64,000 nucleotides of DNA, from assembly GCA_910579165.1 (NCBI GenBank), contig CAJTTF010000007.1, forward strand, positions 16,564-80,563. The letters run 5' to 3'. Source of the stretch: an uncultured Atopobiaceae bacterium. Lineage in GTDB: Bacteria; Actinomycetota; Coriobacteriia; Coriobacteriales; Atopobiaceae. The first letter of the stretch is position 1. The number at the start of each line of letters is the position of its first letter. The translations under genes were made by a program, and so were the position numbers. A model generated the notes under the pieces. That model searched no databases. It saw only the letters and a list, made by a program, of their open reading frames with translations, and was not told the DNA's origin. Of this stretch, positions 53,340 through 63,714 are shown in pieces.

Positions 53340-54344
53340 ATGCCTACAACACAACTTGCTGATCCTTCACGAGCAAAGCGGCTTGTTGCCGCCATCACTT
53401 GCATCGCTCTTGCGGGAGCGTGTGCGTTATCGCTTGCGAATCCTTCTCGCGCTTGCGCAGCAACCTCTTCAACAGAAGGAACGCTCTCTGATCTTCAGAG
53501 ACGCATTGAAGAGACAGGACAAGCCTATGCCGCTTCAAAAGAGAAGGTTGCAAGCATTCAAGAGCAAATCAAGCAAAACAACGAGCGCCTCGCGCAGCTT
53601 TCTCAGCAACTTCCGGAAGCTCGTTCTAAAGCGGCACTTGCTATAAATAGTTCGTATAAGATGCGTGCAAGTGGTCCTGGTCTGTTGGATTTAATTTGTT
53701 CCTCTAAGGATTTCAATGACCTTTTGTCTACGGTCAAGTATCTCAACGCTATCGAATCGCACAATACTGATCAAGCTACGCGCCTTGTAAGTCTCTCAAA
53801 CCAGCTCAGCCAGACGCAAGCCGAACTTGCGCGTCAGGCAGAGGAGGCAGCCCAGGAGGAAGCGACCGCCGCGTCCGCTCTTCAAGAGGCACAAGCTGCG
53901 CGACAAGAAGCTCAAAAGAAAGCACAGGAAGAAAATGCTCGTTCTGGCGGCGCTTCTTTGGATCCCATAAATTGGAATACCGACAAGGTTGAATTTGTAG
54001 GCACGTGGGCACCACGGATTGATAACTATCTTGCTGGTTCGCCTATGGCTGGCTGCGGAACTGCCTACGCTGCAGCAGCCTGGGATTACGGAGTTGATCC
54101 GCGCTGGTCCCCGGCAATTTCTAATACGGAATCTTCAAAGGGCGCGCACTGCTTCTTGCCTCACAATGCTTGGGGCTGGGGAAATTGTTCGTGGTCTAAC
54201 TGGGAGACAGCCATCAGAGACCACGTAAGGGGTCTTGCAACGGCTTATGGCTCAACCATTACTATGGAAGCGGCTCGTAAGTACTGCCCACCCAATCCTC
54301 AGCATTGGTACAACGCAACCCTTGCACAAATGAATCTAATTTAG
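53340..54344 (+). CDS. Secreted coiled-coil protein with a lysozyme-like C-terminal domain
   Basis: 334 residues. Signal peptide with an extended n-region and cleavage near SRACA (about 41); a long coiled coil like the PcsB N-terminal domain (about 46-200, Gln/Glu/Ala-rich, with the KMRASGPGLLDLI hinge); then a C-terminal domain (about 215-334) with AAAWDYGVDPRWSPAISNTES and HNAWGWG, resembling the lysozyme-like/glucosaminidase fold with a catalytic Glu. Likely cuts peptidoglycan during growth or division. Start ATG 53340 after AAGGAGAG. Confidence 0.82.
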   Translation: MPTTQLADPSRAKRLVAAITCIALAGACALSLANPSRACAATSSTEGTLSDLQRRIEETGQAYAASKEKVASIQEQIKQNNERLAQLSQQLPEARSKAALAINSSYKMRASGPGLLDLICSSKDFNDLLSTVKYLNAIESHNTDQATRLVSLSNQLSQTQAELARQAEEAAQEEATAASALQEAQAARQEAQKKAQEENARSGGASLDPINWNTDKVEFVGTWAPRIDNYLAGSPMAGCGTAYAAAAWDYGVDPRWSPAISNTESSKGAHCFLPHNAWGWGNCSWSNWETAIRDHVRGLATAYGSTITMEAARKYCPPNPQHWYNATLAQMNLI

Positions 54345-55754
<1,410 letters not shown>

Positions 55755-55782
55755 AGCACCATTGTTTTGACGTTGTAATATA

Positions 55783-55830
55783 AACGTTTCTACCAACGTT
55801 ATTTTTGAGGGAGTCCTACGGGACTCCCTC
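55783..55830 (+). terminator. eno terminator and adjoining 10-bp hairpin
   Basis: AACGTT (55783-55788) pairs with AACGTT (55795-55800), followed by ATTTTT: a weak intrinsic terminator for eno. Immediately after comes a perfect 10-bp stem GAGGGAGTCC-TACG-GGACTCCCTC (55807-55830), ending 19 bases before the dnaE start, which could protect the dnaE mRNA or control its translation. Confidence 0.55.
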
Positions 55831-55849
55831 CTATACCTGGGGGATAAGC

Positions 55850-58800
55850 GTGGCATTCGTTCATCTTCATAATCATTCTGACTACTCCATGCTGGATGGT
55901 GCTACCCGCGTAGAGGATATGGTTAAGCGGGCGGCGGAGCTCAACATGCCTGCCGTTGCTCTTACGGATCATGGCTATATGTATGGCATGCCAGACTTGG
56001 CGCTGGCAACTGATGCCATCAATGCAAAAGACCCCGCGTATATCCAGTGGAAACTCGACATGCAAGCTGTTGCTGCTGGAAATTCTCCTGAGGCCCCCTC
56101 TGAATCGGCAGAACGATCCGCCTTCACGCAATACCAAAAAGACCTCGAAGCATATACGGCTGGCAACGCGCTCGAGACATGCAAGCCGGCACCGCTCGTG
56201 AAGCCCATTTTTGGCTGCGAAATCTATTTCACACCAGATTCATCTCTTGCGCGCGACAAAAAGCCCGAGCTTTACCACATGATATTGCTCGCTAAAAATG
56301 AAACGGGCTACATCAATCTTATGAAGCTCGTCTCGGAAGCCGCTACAGAAGGTTTCTACTATAAACCGCGCGTCACTTTGGAAAACCTCCAGAGACACGC
56401 CGAGGGGCTTATCGGTACGAGTGGGTGTGTCATGGGAATTGTGCCCGCATGTATCATGGAAAACAACTACGAACAAGCGCGGCAGTGGGCTGAAGTATTT
56501 AAGAAAACTTTTGCCCCGGGCGATTATTATCTTGAGATTCAAAACCATGGCCTTGAGGTACGTGAGGGCTGGTCTGACCAGAGGCTTGCCGAGACCATAA
56601 CAGAGCTTGCTAACGAGCTCCACATCAAGACGGTTGCCACCAATGATTTTCACTATCTCGTGCGAACCGATGCCAATACGCAAGACGTTGTGGAGTGCAT
56701 TGGAACCGCCTCTAATCTTGATGACGCAGATCGCCTCCGCATGGATCGAGCACCTGATGGTACGGGCGAGTTCTATATGAAATCAGAAGAGGAGATGCGC
56801 GCCCTCTTTTCGTGGAATCCTGAGGCGTGCGACAACACAATAGAGATTGCCAACAAATGCAACTATCAGATTGACTGGTCGCACCTTTATTTGCCTACGT
56901 TTCCCTTGCTGGAGGAAGGGGAGACAAGCGAGGAGCGCTTCCGTAAAGAGTGCGAAGCGGGACTTGAACGTCGCTATGGGCCTGATTGGCGTACCAAAGA
57001 AATCAACGGTATTAGCATCACGAATCGTTTTCAAACTGAATATAATGTTATCTGTACTAAAGGATTTGCAGATTATTTTCTCATCGTACAAGAATATGTG
57101 CAGTGGGCCAAGGATAACGGCATAGGCGTGGGCCCAGGACGCGGTTCTGCAGCAGGTGCGCTTGTTGCCTACGCACTCAATATCACCACTATTGATCCGC
57201 TTGAAAACGGTCTCATGTTTGAGCGTTTTCTTTCCATCGAGCGAACTGAAATGCCCGATATTGATATGGATTTTGACGATGAGCGCCGCGAAGAGGTCAT
57301 TCAGCACGTGCGTGAACTCTATGGCTCAGAACGAGTGAGTCACGTCATTACCTATCAAACGATAAAGGCAAAGCAAGCCATCCAGGATGCAGCGCGTGTC
57401 TTGGGACTTGATTACAACCCCAGTCTTCAGTTGTCCAAGCTTGTTCCCAACGACATAAACGTGAAGCTCTATAACGTCCTTCATAAAGTGGAAGGCTTTG
57501 AGGATTCCTATGTTCCGGACCTTGTTAAGCTTTACGATGAAAACGATCAGTATCGCCGCGTTCTCGACACAGCGCTATCCATTGAAGGCCTCAAGCGTGG
57601 TGATTCCATGCATGCCTGTGCAATTCTCATTACGCCAACACCCGTAAACGATCATGTCCCTACTAAGCTCGACAAAAAGAAGGGCGTAGAGATTACTCAG
57701 TATGAAGGCCATTCCGTTGCTGACATGGGCCTTTTAAAAATGGATTTTCTTGGTCTGCGCACTCTTACCGTTATTTCTAATGCCATTAAAAACATTCGTG
57801 CTAACAACGCAACTCCAGAGGCCGTAGCTGCTGCTCCACAAAAAGTTAAAGACACCCTTAAGGTCCCCGCAGATGAGGCCACCTCTCTCGACATCAATGT
57901 GGATAAGATTCCTTTTGACGATCCCGCCATCTTTGAGCTCATGGGGAAAGGTAAGACTTCGGGCGTCTTCCAGATTGAGTCCCAAGGCATGACGGCCACC
58001 ATTCGCCAAATGCAGCCCAAGGAGTATCGCCAGGTAGTTGCATTAATTGCCCTCTATCGTCCAGGACCGTTACAGACGGGTATGGTTCAATCCTACATTG
58101 CACGTATGAATGGCAACGAGGAAATTCGCTATTACGACGAGCGCCTTAAACCCATTCTTTCCGAGACGTATGGCACCATCGTTTATCAAGAGCAAGTCAT
58201 GCAAATTTCTATGGCAATGAGTGGGTTTTCTGCAGGAGAGTCTGATTCGCGCATTAGAAAGCCCATGGCTAAAAAGAAACTCGAGATGCTTACCGGCCAG
58301 GAGTTTGATTGGGAAAATGGGGCCCATGAAACCACGTATGAGCACTGGATGCAGGGCGCTCTTGCCAACAATTACAAACGTGATACTGCCGAGCGCATCT
58401 GGAACGAGGTCCTAGAATTTGCCTCGTACGCTTTTAATAAGTCTCATTCTGCAGGCTACGCTGTTCTCGTCATGCAAACGGCTTGGCTAAAAGCGTACTA
58501 CCCCCACGAATATATGGCGGCCGTTCTTACGAGCTATACGGGAAAGACCGAGAAGATCCAAAAGTACATTAATGCATGCCGCCACGAAGGCATTAACGTC
58601 CTCGCACCTGATGTCAACGAATCTGGAACAGAATTCACCGCCGTTGATGAGGGTGTCCGCTTTGGTCTAGCTGGTATTAAGGGCGTTGGCGAGGGTGTAG
58701 CGGAAGCAATCATTAACGAGCGTGATGCTCACGGTTCTTTCAAGAGTTTGCATGATCTTGTGAATCGTCTTGATAAGGATGTTATCAAGCGCTCTGCTTT

Positions 58801-59725
58801 AGAGGCGCTCATAAAAGCGGGGGCGTTCGATTTTTCCGGTTATCCTCGTATGCAGCTCATGACGTTTATTGATAAAAATAACCCGCAAAACATCGTTGAT
58901 ACACACGCTGCGCGCCTTAAAAATGAGGCAGCAGGGCAAGGCTCTCTGCTTGATATGTTTTCAGAGGATGTGCACATTGAGGGCCTAAGCGACGAAGTTC
59001 CCGATCCAGACCCAAATCAAGAATGGGAAAGGACGATTAAGCTGCAGTTTGAGCGCGATGTATTGGGAATCTTTGTTTCTGATCACCCGCTTTCCCCTTA
59101 CATCTATCAACTCACTAAAGCAAGAACGTATTCGCTCTCCCAAATCAATGACGGTGTTGAAGTCGTCGATGCGCAAGGTATTGCTCATCTCCAAGAAGTT
59201 CCCGAGAAAACCTCGTTTAGCATCGCCGGTATGCTCGGCAATCTTACGCGAATTACCACGAAAAAAGGCGATCCGATGGCACGTTTTGTACTGGAGGATA
59301 TCGAGGATGAACTTGAAGTTATTGTGTTTCCCAAGCTTTATGCGAAGACCTCGTCCTGCCTTGAAACTAACGAAGTGGGGGAGACATACCTTTGTGTGAG
59401 CGGTCGTCTTGAGCGCTCTGATAGAGGAACGCAGTTCATTGCTGAAGACATCAAGCCACTCGAACTTGACGATAGTAAAAATCAGCCAAAAACGCTCACG
59501 GTGACGTTGAATGCACAGAAGCTTTCTCGCGCCTGGATGGAGCGCCTTGCTGCAACCCTCAGTGCACATCCAGGTCTCGATTCTGTCGAGCTGTATGTCC
59601 AGGCAGAACAGGGTGAGAAAATGCGTCTCAAAATGCCCTCAAAAATCGATGCTTCAAATGTCATTCTATTTGCAAAGGTTCAGCAGCTCGTTGAACCGTC
59701 TGGCACAGTGGAAGTGTTATCGTGA
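55850..59725 (+). CDS. dnaE: DNA polymerase III subunit alpha
   Basis: Replicative polymerase. 1291 residues, longer than the usual ~1160. Order: PHP domain starting FVHLHNHSDYSML with intact His/Asp metal ligands, so it may proofread; an insertion of about 58 residues (58-116) within the PHP domain before PIFGCEIY; polymerase core with GPGRGSAAGALVAYAL and the catalytic PDIDMDFDDERRE; helix-hairpin-helix near 940; OB domain (FSIAGMLGNLTRITTKKG) near 1135; C-terminal tail. Start GTG 55850 after GGGGG. Stop overlaps the next gene as GTGA. Confidence 0.95.
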   Translation: MAFVHLHNHSDYSMLDGATRVEDMVKRAAELNMPAVALTDHGYMYGMPDLALATDAINAKDPAYIQWKLDMQAVAAGNSPEAPSESAERSAFTQYQKDLEAYTAGNALETCKPAPLVKPIFGCEIYFTPDSSLARDKKPELYHMILLAKNETGYINLMKLVSEAATEGFYYKPRVTLENLQRHAEGLIGTSGCVMGIVPACIMENNYEQARQWAEVFKKTFAPGDYYLEIQNHGLEVREGWSDQRLAETITELANELHIKTVATNDFHYLVRTDANTQDVVECIGTASNLDDADRLRMDRAPDGTGEFYMKSEEEMRALFSWNPEACDNTIEIANKCNYQIDWSHLYLPTFPLLEEGETSEERFRKECEAGLERRYGPDWRTKEINGISITNRFQTEYNVICTKGFADYFLIVQEYVQWAKDNGIGVGPGRGSAAGALVAYALNITTIDPLENGLMFERFLSIERTEMPDIDMDFDDERREEVIQHVRELYGSERVSHVITYQTIKAKQAIQDAARVLGLDYNPSLQLSKLVPNDINVKLYNVLHKVEGFEDSYVPDLVKLYDENDQYRRVLDTALSIEGLKRGDSMHACAILITPTPVNDHVPTKLDKKKGVEITQYEGHSVADMGLLKMDFLGLRTLTVISNAIKNIRANNATPEAVAAAPQKVKDTLKVPADEATSLDINVDKIPFDDPAIFELMGKGKTSGVFQIESQGMTATIRQMQPKEYRQVVALIALYRPGPLQTGMVQSYIARMNGNEEIRYYDERLKPILSETYGTIVYQEQVMQISMAMSGFSAGESDSRIRKPMAKKKLEMLTGQEFDWENGAHETTYEHWMQGALANNYKRDTAERIWNEVLEFASYAFNKSHSAGYAVLVMQTAWLKAYYPHEYMAAVLTSYTGKTEKIQKYINACRHEGINVLAPDVNESGTEFTAVDEGVRFGLAGIKGVGEGVAEAIINERDAHGSFKSLHDLVNRLDKDVIKRSALEALIKAGAFDFSGYPRMQLMTFIDKNNPQNIVDTHAARLKNEAAGQGSLLDMFSEDVHIEGLSDEVPDPDPNQEWERTIKLQFERDVLGIFVSDHPLSPYIYQLTKARTYSLSQINDGVEVVDAQGIAHLQEVPEKTSFSIAGMLGNLTRITTKKGDPMARFVLEDIEDELEVIVFPKLYAKTSSCLETNEVGETYLCVSGRLERSDRGTQFIAEDIKPLELDDSKNQPKTLTVTLNAQKLSRAWMERLAATLSAHPGLDSVELYVQAEQGEKMRLKMPSKIDASNVILFAKVQQLVEPSGTVEVLS

Positions 59726-61224
59726 AGACGTCATCCAAAGTAGGCTTTCTTGGTCTTGTGGCGTTTGCTGTTTCCGCCACGCTGGGGGGCGGCATTTTCT
59801 CGCTTCCTGCCTCAGTTGCTGATAGAGCACCTGCCGGAATTGCTTTGTTTGCATGGCTTGTTTGTGGATGCGGCATGTTTTGTGTCATTAGATGCTTCAT
59901 GGTGCTTGCTATTAAAAAGCCCGAGCTCAAAAACGGTGTTTACACCTATGCAGAGGCGGGATTTGGCAAGCTCTTTGGCTATCTTGCAGCCTTTGGTTAC
60001 TGGGCAGCAGGGGCGGCTGCTATGGCGAGCTATGGAATGCTTGTAGCATGGACGCTTTCTCCTCTTGTTCCTGCTTTTGGCGCTGGCAATACCTGGGCCG
60101 CTTTTTCCCTATGCGTATGCATTGTGCTTGCGATTTTTCTTCTCGCCTCGCGCGGCATTAAAAAAAGCGCCATTATCAATGCCATTGGTACCCTTGCTAA
60201 ATTCATTCCCCTGGCCATCTTTATCATTGCGATGCTCTGTGTTTTTAATCCACAGATATTTGGTTCGAGCCTTTTTGGTGGATTCTATCCAGCTCTACCT
60301 ACTGAAACCTTAGGAAGCGCAGTAGCAAGTGGTTCCACTTTATCTGCGAACGTCTCATCCTCCTCTGTCGCCTCTACATCCTCACCCCTGAACGAGTTAA
60401 TGAGTGTGAGCTTACTTACGCTATGGGTATTTGTGGGCGTGGAGTCTGCTGTTGTTTTCTCTCGTGATGCTGTTAATCAAAAGACGGTTGCCCGTGCAAC
60501 TTCAACGGCCTTCTTTATTCTTTTTGCCCTTTACGTTTCAGTATCCCTTCTGCCATTTGGGTTTATGTCTCGAGAAGCAATTGCCGAGCTCTCTACACCT
60601 TCCACGGGCTATCTTCTGGCAGCTGTTATAGGTCCTGTAGGACTCATTATTGTTTCCTGTGGCATCCTTATTGCCATTCTTTTTGGCTGGCTTGTATGGG
60701 CGCAAATGCAGGCCGAGATGCCCTTTTCGCTTGCGCAATACAATTCCTTTCCTCCTGTCTTCAAAAAGCGCAATGCTAACGGAGCATGCATCCCTGGACT
60801 TATCGCAAGTTCTCTCCTCACGCTTGGATTCTTTGTAAGTGCCATCCTTTTTGGCGAGGACGCGTGGCACCATATTGTGTCGCTTACCTCCACCATCGCA
60901 GGACCCACCTATCTCTTTTCCTCTTGCTATCTTTTAAAACTGACAATTACACAAAAGGAGCTATGGGAAAAAGGACGCATCGGCACTCTTGTTATTGCAC
61001 TTCTTGGAGCGGTCTATGGCTGTTTTATTCTTTTTGCTGCAGGACCTGTAAATATTGTCTATAGCCTCTGTCTGCTGAGCGTTTCTCTCGTTCTATTTCT
61101 GTGGGGGACTAAAGCTGCTACGGGTTTCATCACCTTGAAGTTCTACGAAAAAGTCGTCATATGTTGCATGGTCTTGGCTTCACTGCTGGGCGTCCTCGCC
61201 ATCGCGCTAGGATGTGTTGGATAA
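59722..61224 (+). CDS. APC-family amino-acid permease or antiporter
   Basis: 500-residue membrane protein with about 12-13 hydrophobic segments. The N-terminal GLVAFAVSATLGGGIFSLPA motif and VCGCGMFCVI helix fit the basic amino acid/polyamine antiporter group (ArcD/LysP-type), whose members exchange arginine for ornithine, or lysine for cadaverine. The exact substrate cannot be read. GTG 59722 overlaps the dnaE stop, so it is translationally coupled to dnaE, which has no obvious functional link. Confidence 0.87.
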   Translation: MKTSSKVGFLGLVAFAVSATLGGGIFSLPASVADRAPAGIALFAWLVCGCGMFCVIRCFMVLAIKKPELKNGVYTYAEAGFGKLFGYLAAFGYWAAGAAAMASYGMLVAWTLSPLVPAFGAGNTWAAFSLCVCIVLAIFLLASRGIKKSAIINAIGTLAKFIPLAIFIIAMLCVFNPQIFGSSLFGGFYPALPTETLGSAVASGSTLSANVSSSSVASTSSPLNELMSVSLLTLWVFVGVESAVVFSRDAVNQKTVARATSTAFFILFALYVSVSLLPFGFMSREAIAELSTPSTGYLLAAVIGPVGLIIVSCGILIAILFGWLVWAQMQAEMPFSLAQYNSFPPVFKKRNANGACIPGLIASSLLTLGFFVSAILFGEDAWHHIVSLTSTIAGPTYLFSSCYLLKLTITQKELWEKGRIGTLVIALLGAVYGCFILFAAGPVNIVYSLCLLSVSLVLFLWGTKAATGFITLKFYEKVVICCMVLASLLGVLAIALGCVG

Positions 61225-61239
61225 AATCATCGTGCGTGG

Positions 61240-61255
61240 AGCCCTCTAAAGGGCT
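61240..61255 (+). terminator. Short hairpin between permease and fba
   Basis: AGCCCT-CTAA-AGGGCT, a perfect 6-bp stem, with no T-run after it. Possibly a weak terminator or part of the fba leader. Confidence 0.35.
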
Positions 61256-61305
61256 ACCATAGTTAATGATGTACTTTAAGAGCAAATAAAAACCGGGAGG
61301 AAAGT

Positions 61306-62178
61306 ATGCTCGTAAACGCTAAAAACATGCTGGATGCCGCTGAAGCGGGACACTACGCCGTTGGCGCCTTTAACACCAATGATCTTGAATGGTGTAAGTC
61401 CATCTTGCAGGCTGCCCAGGAAACCAACTCGCCCGTTATTGTGCAATGTTCCATGTCTGCAGCTACGTATCAGACAGGATATAAGACGGTCTCTGACCTC
61501 GTTCATTCTGTTTACAAAGCTATGGATATCACGGTTCCTGTAGCACTTCACCTTGATCATGGTACATATGAGGCATGCCTAGCCTGCATTGATGCTGGCT
61601 TCACAAGCGTTATGTATGACGGAAGTCATGAAGATAGCTTTGAGACCAATCTCTCCAAAACCAAGGAGCTCGTGAAGATTTGCCACAACAAGGGCGTTTC
61701 CATCGAGGCAGAAGTTGGTTCCATTGGTGGTACCGAGGATGGCGTTACGGGTACAGGGGAGTGTGCTGATCCTGAGGAGTGTGCCACCATTGCCGAGACC
61801 GGCGTTGATTTTCTTGCTGCGGGCATCGGTAATATTCATGGCCTCTATCCTGTAAATTGGGAGGGCCTTCGCTTTGATGTTTTGGAAGCAATTAAGGCTA
61901 AGACGGGAGATCTGCCCCTGGTTCTTCATGGGGGTACGGGGATCCCGGATGACCAGATCAAAAAGGCTATCAATCTGGGCATCGCCAAGATTAACGTTAA
62001 CACCGAGCTTCAAGTAGCTTTCTGTGACGCAACCGTTGCCTACATTGAAGCGAAAAAGCACGAGGCCGAGAAGGGCTTTGATCCACGAAAGCTCCTGAAG
62101 GACGGCGCTCAAGCAATTGTCGACAAGACTGCAGAGAAGATTGAGCTCTTTGGTTCTGACAATAAGGGATGGGCGTAG
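61306..62178 (+). CDS. fba: Fructose-bisphosphate aldolase, class II
   Basis: Zinc-dependent glycolytic aldolase. 290 residues with ALHLDHGTYEACLACIDAGF (metal His and Asp), MYDGSH, the IEAEVGSIGGTEDG loop, GIGNIHGLYP (His) and VLHGGTGIPDDQI (His). ATG 61306 follows GGGAGGAAAGT. Confidence 0.97.
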   Translation: MLVNAKNMLDAAEAGHYAVGAFNTNDLEWCKSILQAAQETNSPVIVQCSMSAATYQTGYKTVSDLVHSVYKAMDITVPVALHLDHGTYEACLACIDAGFTSVMYDGSHEDSFETNLSKTKELVKICHNKGVSIEAEVGSIGGTEDGVTGTGECADPEECATIAETGVDFLAAGIGNIHGLYPVNWEGLRFDVLEAIKAKTGDLPLVLHGGTGIPDDQIKKAINLGIAKINVNTELQVAFCDATVAYIEAKKHEAEKGFDPRKLLKDGAQAIVDKTAEKIELFGSDNKGWA

Positions 62179-62219
62179 GCTCGCACTTCACGGCACTTTG
62201 TGTACTGTCCGCGATTTAC

Positions 62220-62256
62220 GCACCTGCCATTATGAATTGTCATCAATGGCAGGTGC
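62220..62256 (+). terminator. fba terminator
   Basis: Perfect 12-bp stem GCACCTGCCATT (62220-62231) with AATGGCAGGTGC (62245-62256), 13-base loop, followed by TTGCTTATT. Confidence 0.75.
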
Positions 62257-62450
62257 TTGCTTATTGAAATGGATTGAGACTGACTTCAATCTATGCGCTC
62301 AGCCCTTCACAAACTCTACAAATTTTCTTTTTGTTCGACGCGCTGGCCGCGATATAATACGTTGGTTTGTATAAACGCATTTGTCTGAAGGCATATCTGA
62401 GCCCTGCAGTTGAATGCAGACATTACGTACACGCTACTTTTAGGAGAAGC

Positions 62451-63488
62451 ATGATAGAACGCACACGTTCGTCTGTTGTCAATAAAGCGCTTGCCTTAGC
62501 GCTTAGCTCACTTCTTGTTGCTGGAGCCCCTTTTTGCGGTGTTCGTATCGCTAACGCAACGCCCTCTGTGAATGAGGCCCGTTCTGAGCTTGATCGCCTC
62601 TACAGCGAAGCGGAGGAAACGTCTGAACACCTTAACGAGACGGCAGTTCAGTTACAAGAAACCCAAACGCAAATTGATTCAGCCAATGCACAGATTCAAG
62701 AGGCTGAGCAAGTTATTGCACAAAAGCAGGTTGAGCTTGAGCAAAGCCAAAAGACGCTTGCGTTCACAACGCGCAATGATTACAAATCTGGTGGCCTAGA
62801 TTTAATTTCGGTCATCTTTACCTCAACTAGCTTTGAAGACCTCGTCTCCAAACTGCACTACACCTCCATGGTTGCAGGCGCACACGCTAAAGCAATCAAT
62901 GATGCACGCAATCTTCAGAGTGAGCTGGATGCTAAAAAGAATGATTTACAGTCATCCCTTCAGACGCTCAACGCCGAGAAGGATCAACAACAAGAGCTTT
63001 TGAATGCCCAACAATCTCAAAAGGCGGAGCTCGATAAACGCGTTGCTCGCGCCCAAGCTTACTTTGATGGTTTGGATCCCGATACACAAGGGGGTCTTAC
63101 GCCCTCAGGTGGTGGTGACGTTCCTCACCCAGACGCGGGAGGCGATGCACAGCGCCAGGCCGTACTGGATGCTGCTTATTCCATGATTGGCGGTTCGTAT
63201 GTTTGGGGAGCGTGCGATCCCGTGAGCCGTTGCTTTGATTGTTCTGGCCTTACCATGTACTGTTTTGGTCAAGCTGGAATTTCGCTTCCACATTCTTCAG
63301 AATCTCAACGCGGTCGCATTTCTGACTTTAAACCCATTAGTCAATGTCGCGCCGGCGACCTCATCTGGATGAGCGGCCACGTTGGCATCTACTGCGGTGG
63401 TGGCATGATGATTGATGCAGGAACTCCTTCTACCGGTGTCTCTTACCGTTCTTGTTCCTGGATGGTTGGCGGTGGATGGCCCGCTTAA
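62451..63488 (+). CDS. Secreted coiled-coil NlpC/P60 peptidoglycan hydrolase
   Basis: 345 residues. Signal peptide (1 to about 37), PcsB-like coiled coil (about 40-210) with the hinge RNDYKSGGLDLISVIF, a Gly/Pro linker, and an NlpC/P60 domain (about 235-345) with catalytic Cys in CFDCSGLTMYC, His in SGHVGIYCGG and a third polar residue shortly after. Cuts stem peptides in peptidoglycan. Same N-terminal design as the gene at 53340 but with a different catalytic domain. ATG 62451 after TAGGAGAAGC; the 62367 start is rejected because it lies before the signal peptide and without a ribosome-binding site. Confidence 0.93.
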   Translation: MIERTRSSVVNKALALALSSLLVAGAPFCGVRIANATPSVNEARSELDRLYSEAEETSEHLNETAVQLQETQTQIDSANAQIQEAEQVIAQKQVELEQSQKTLAFTTRNDYKSGGLDLISVIFTSTSFEDLVSKLHYTSMVAGAHAKAINDARNLQSELDAKKNDLQSSLQTLNAEKDQQQELLNAQQSQKAELDKRVARAQAYFDGLDPDTQGGLTPSGGGDVPHPDAGGDAQRQAVLDAAYSMIGGSYVWGACDPVSRCFDCSGLTMYCFGQAGISLPHSSESQRGRISDFKPISQCRAGDLIWMSGHVGIYCGGGMMIDAGTPSTGVSYRSCSWMVGGGWPA

Positions 63489-63500
63489 ATTAATACTCTC

Positions 63501-63532
63501 TGACCCCGTTTTTGGGTTCACTTCATTTTTTT
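63501..63532 (+). terminator. Terminator of the NlpC/P60 gene
   Basis: TGACCC pairs with GGGTTCA (one bulge) around a CGTTTTT loop, followed by CTTCA and seven T. A second small CCGC-ATTT-GCGG hairpin with AATTTTT follows at 63585-63601. Confidence 0.6.
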
Positions 63533-63613
63533 ATCAACTAGAAGAAGTGTGCGGACTGTAGGGTCCACTTCAGGTTACTTCAAGCCGCATTTGCGGAATT
63601 TTTGCAAAAACCC

Positions 63614-63641
63614 TTGAAAAATGGGGGGGGGGCGCTAATCT
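63614..63641 (+). promoter_or_regulatory. Putative phase-variable promoter with a G10 spacer
   Basis: -35 TTGAAA (63614-63619), 16-base spacer containing ten consecutive G (63623-63632), -10 TAATCT (63636-63641). Gain or loss of one G would change the spacer between 15, 16 and 17 bases and so the promoter strength. Confidence 0.55.
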
Positions 63642-63714
63642 ATGAACTCTATGTTTAAAACTAGTATAGAGAAGTTCCGCCTATTTGGTCTTAAGTAGAG
63701 GACAAGGAGTTTAC

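Noticed and set aside
63623-63632. G10 run dismissed as a sequencing artefact
   Set aside because: It cannot be excluded from one sequence, but its place between two promoter hexamers makes it worth keeping as a finding.
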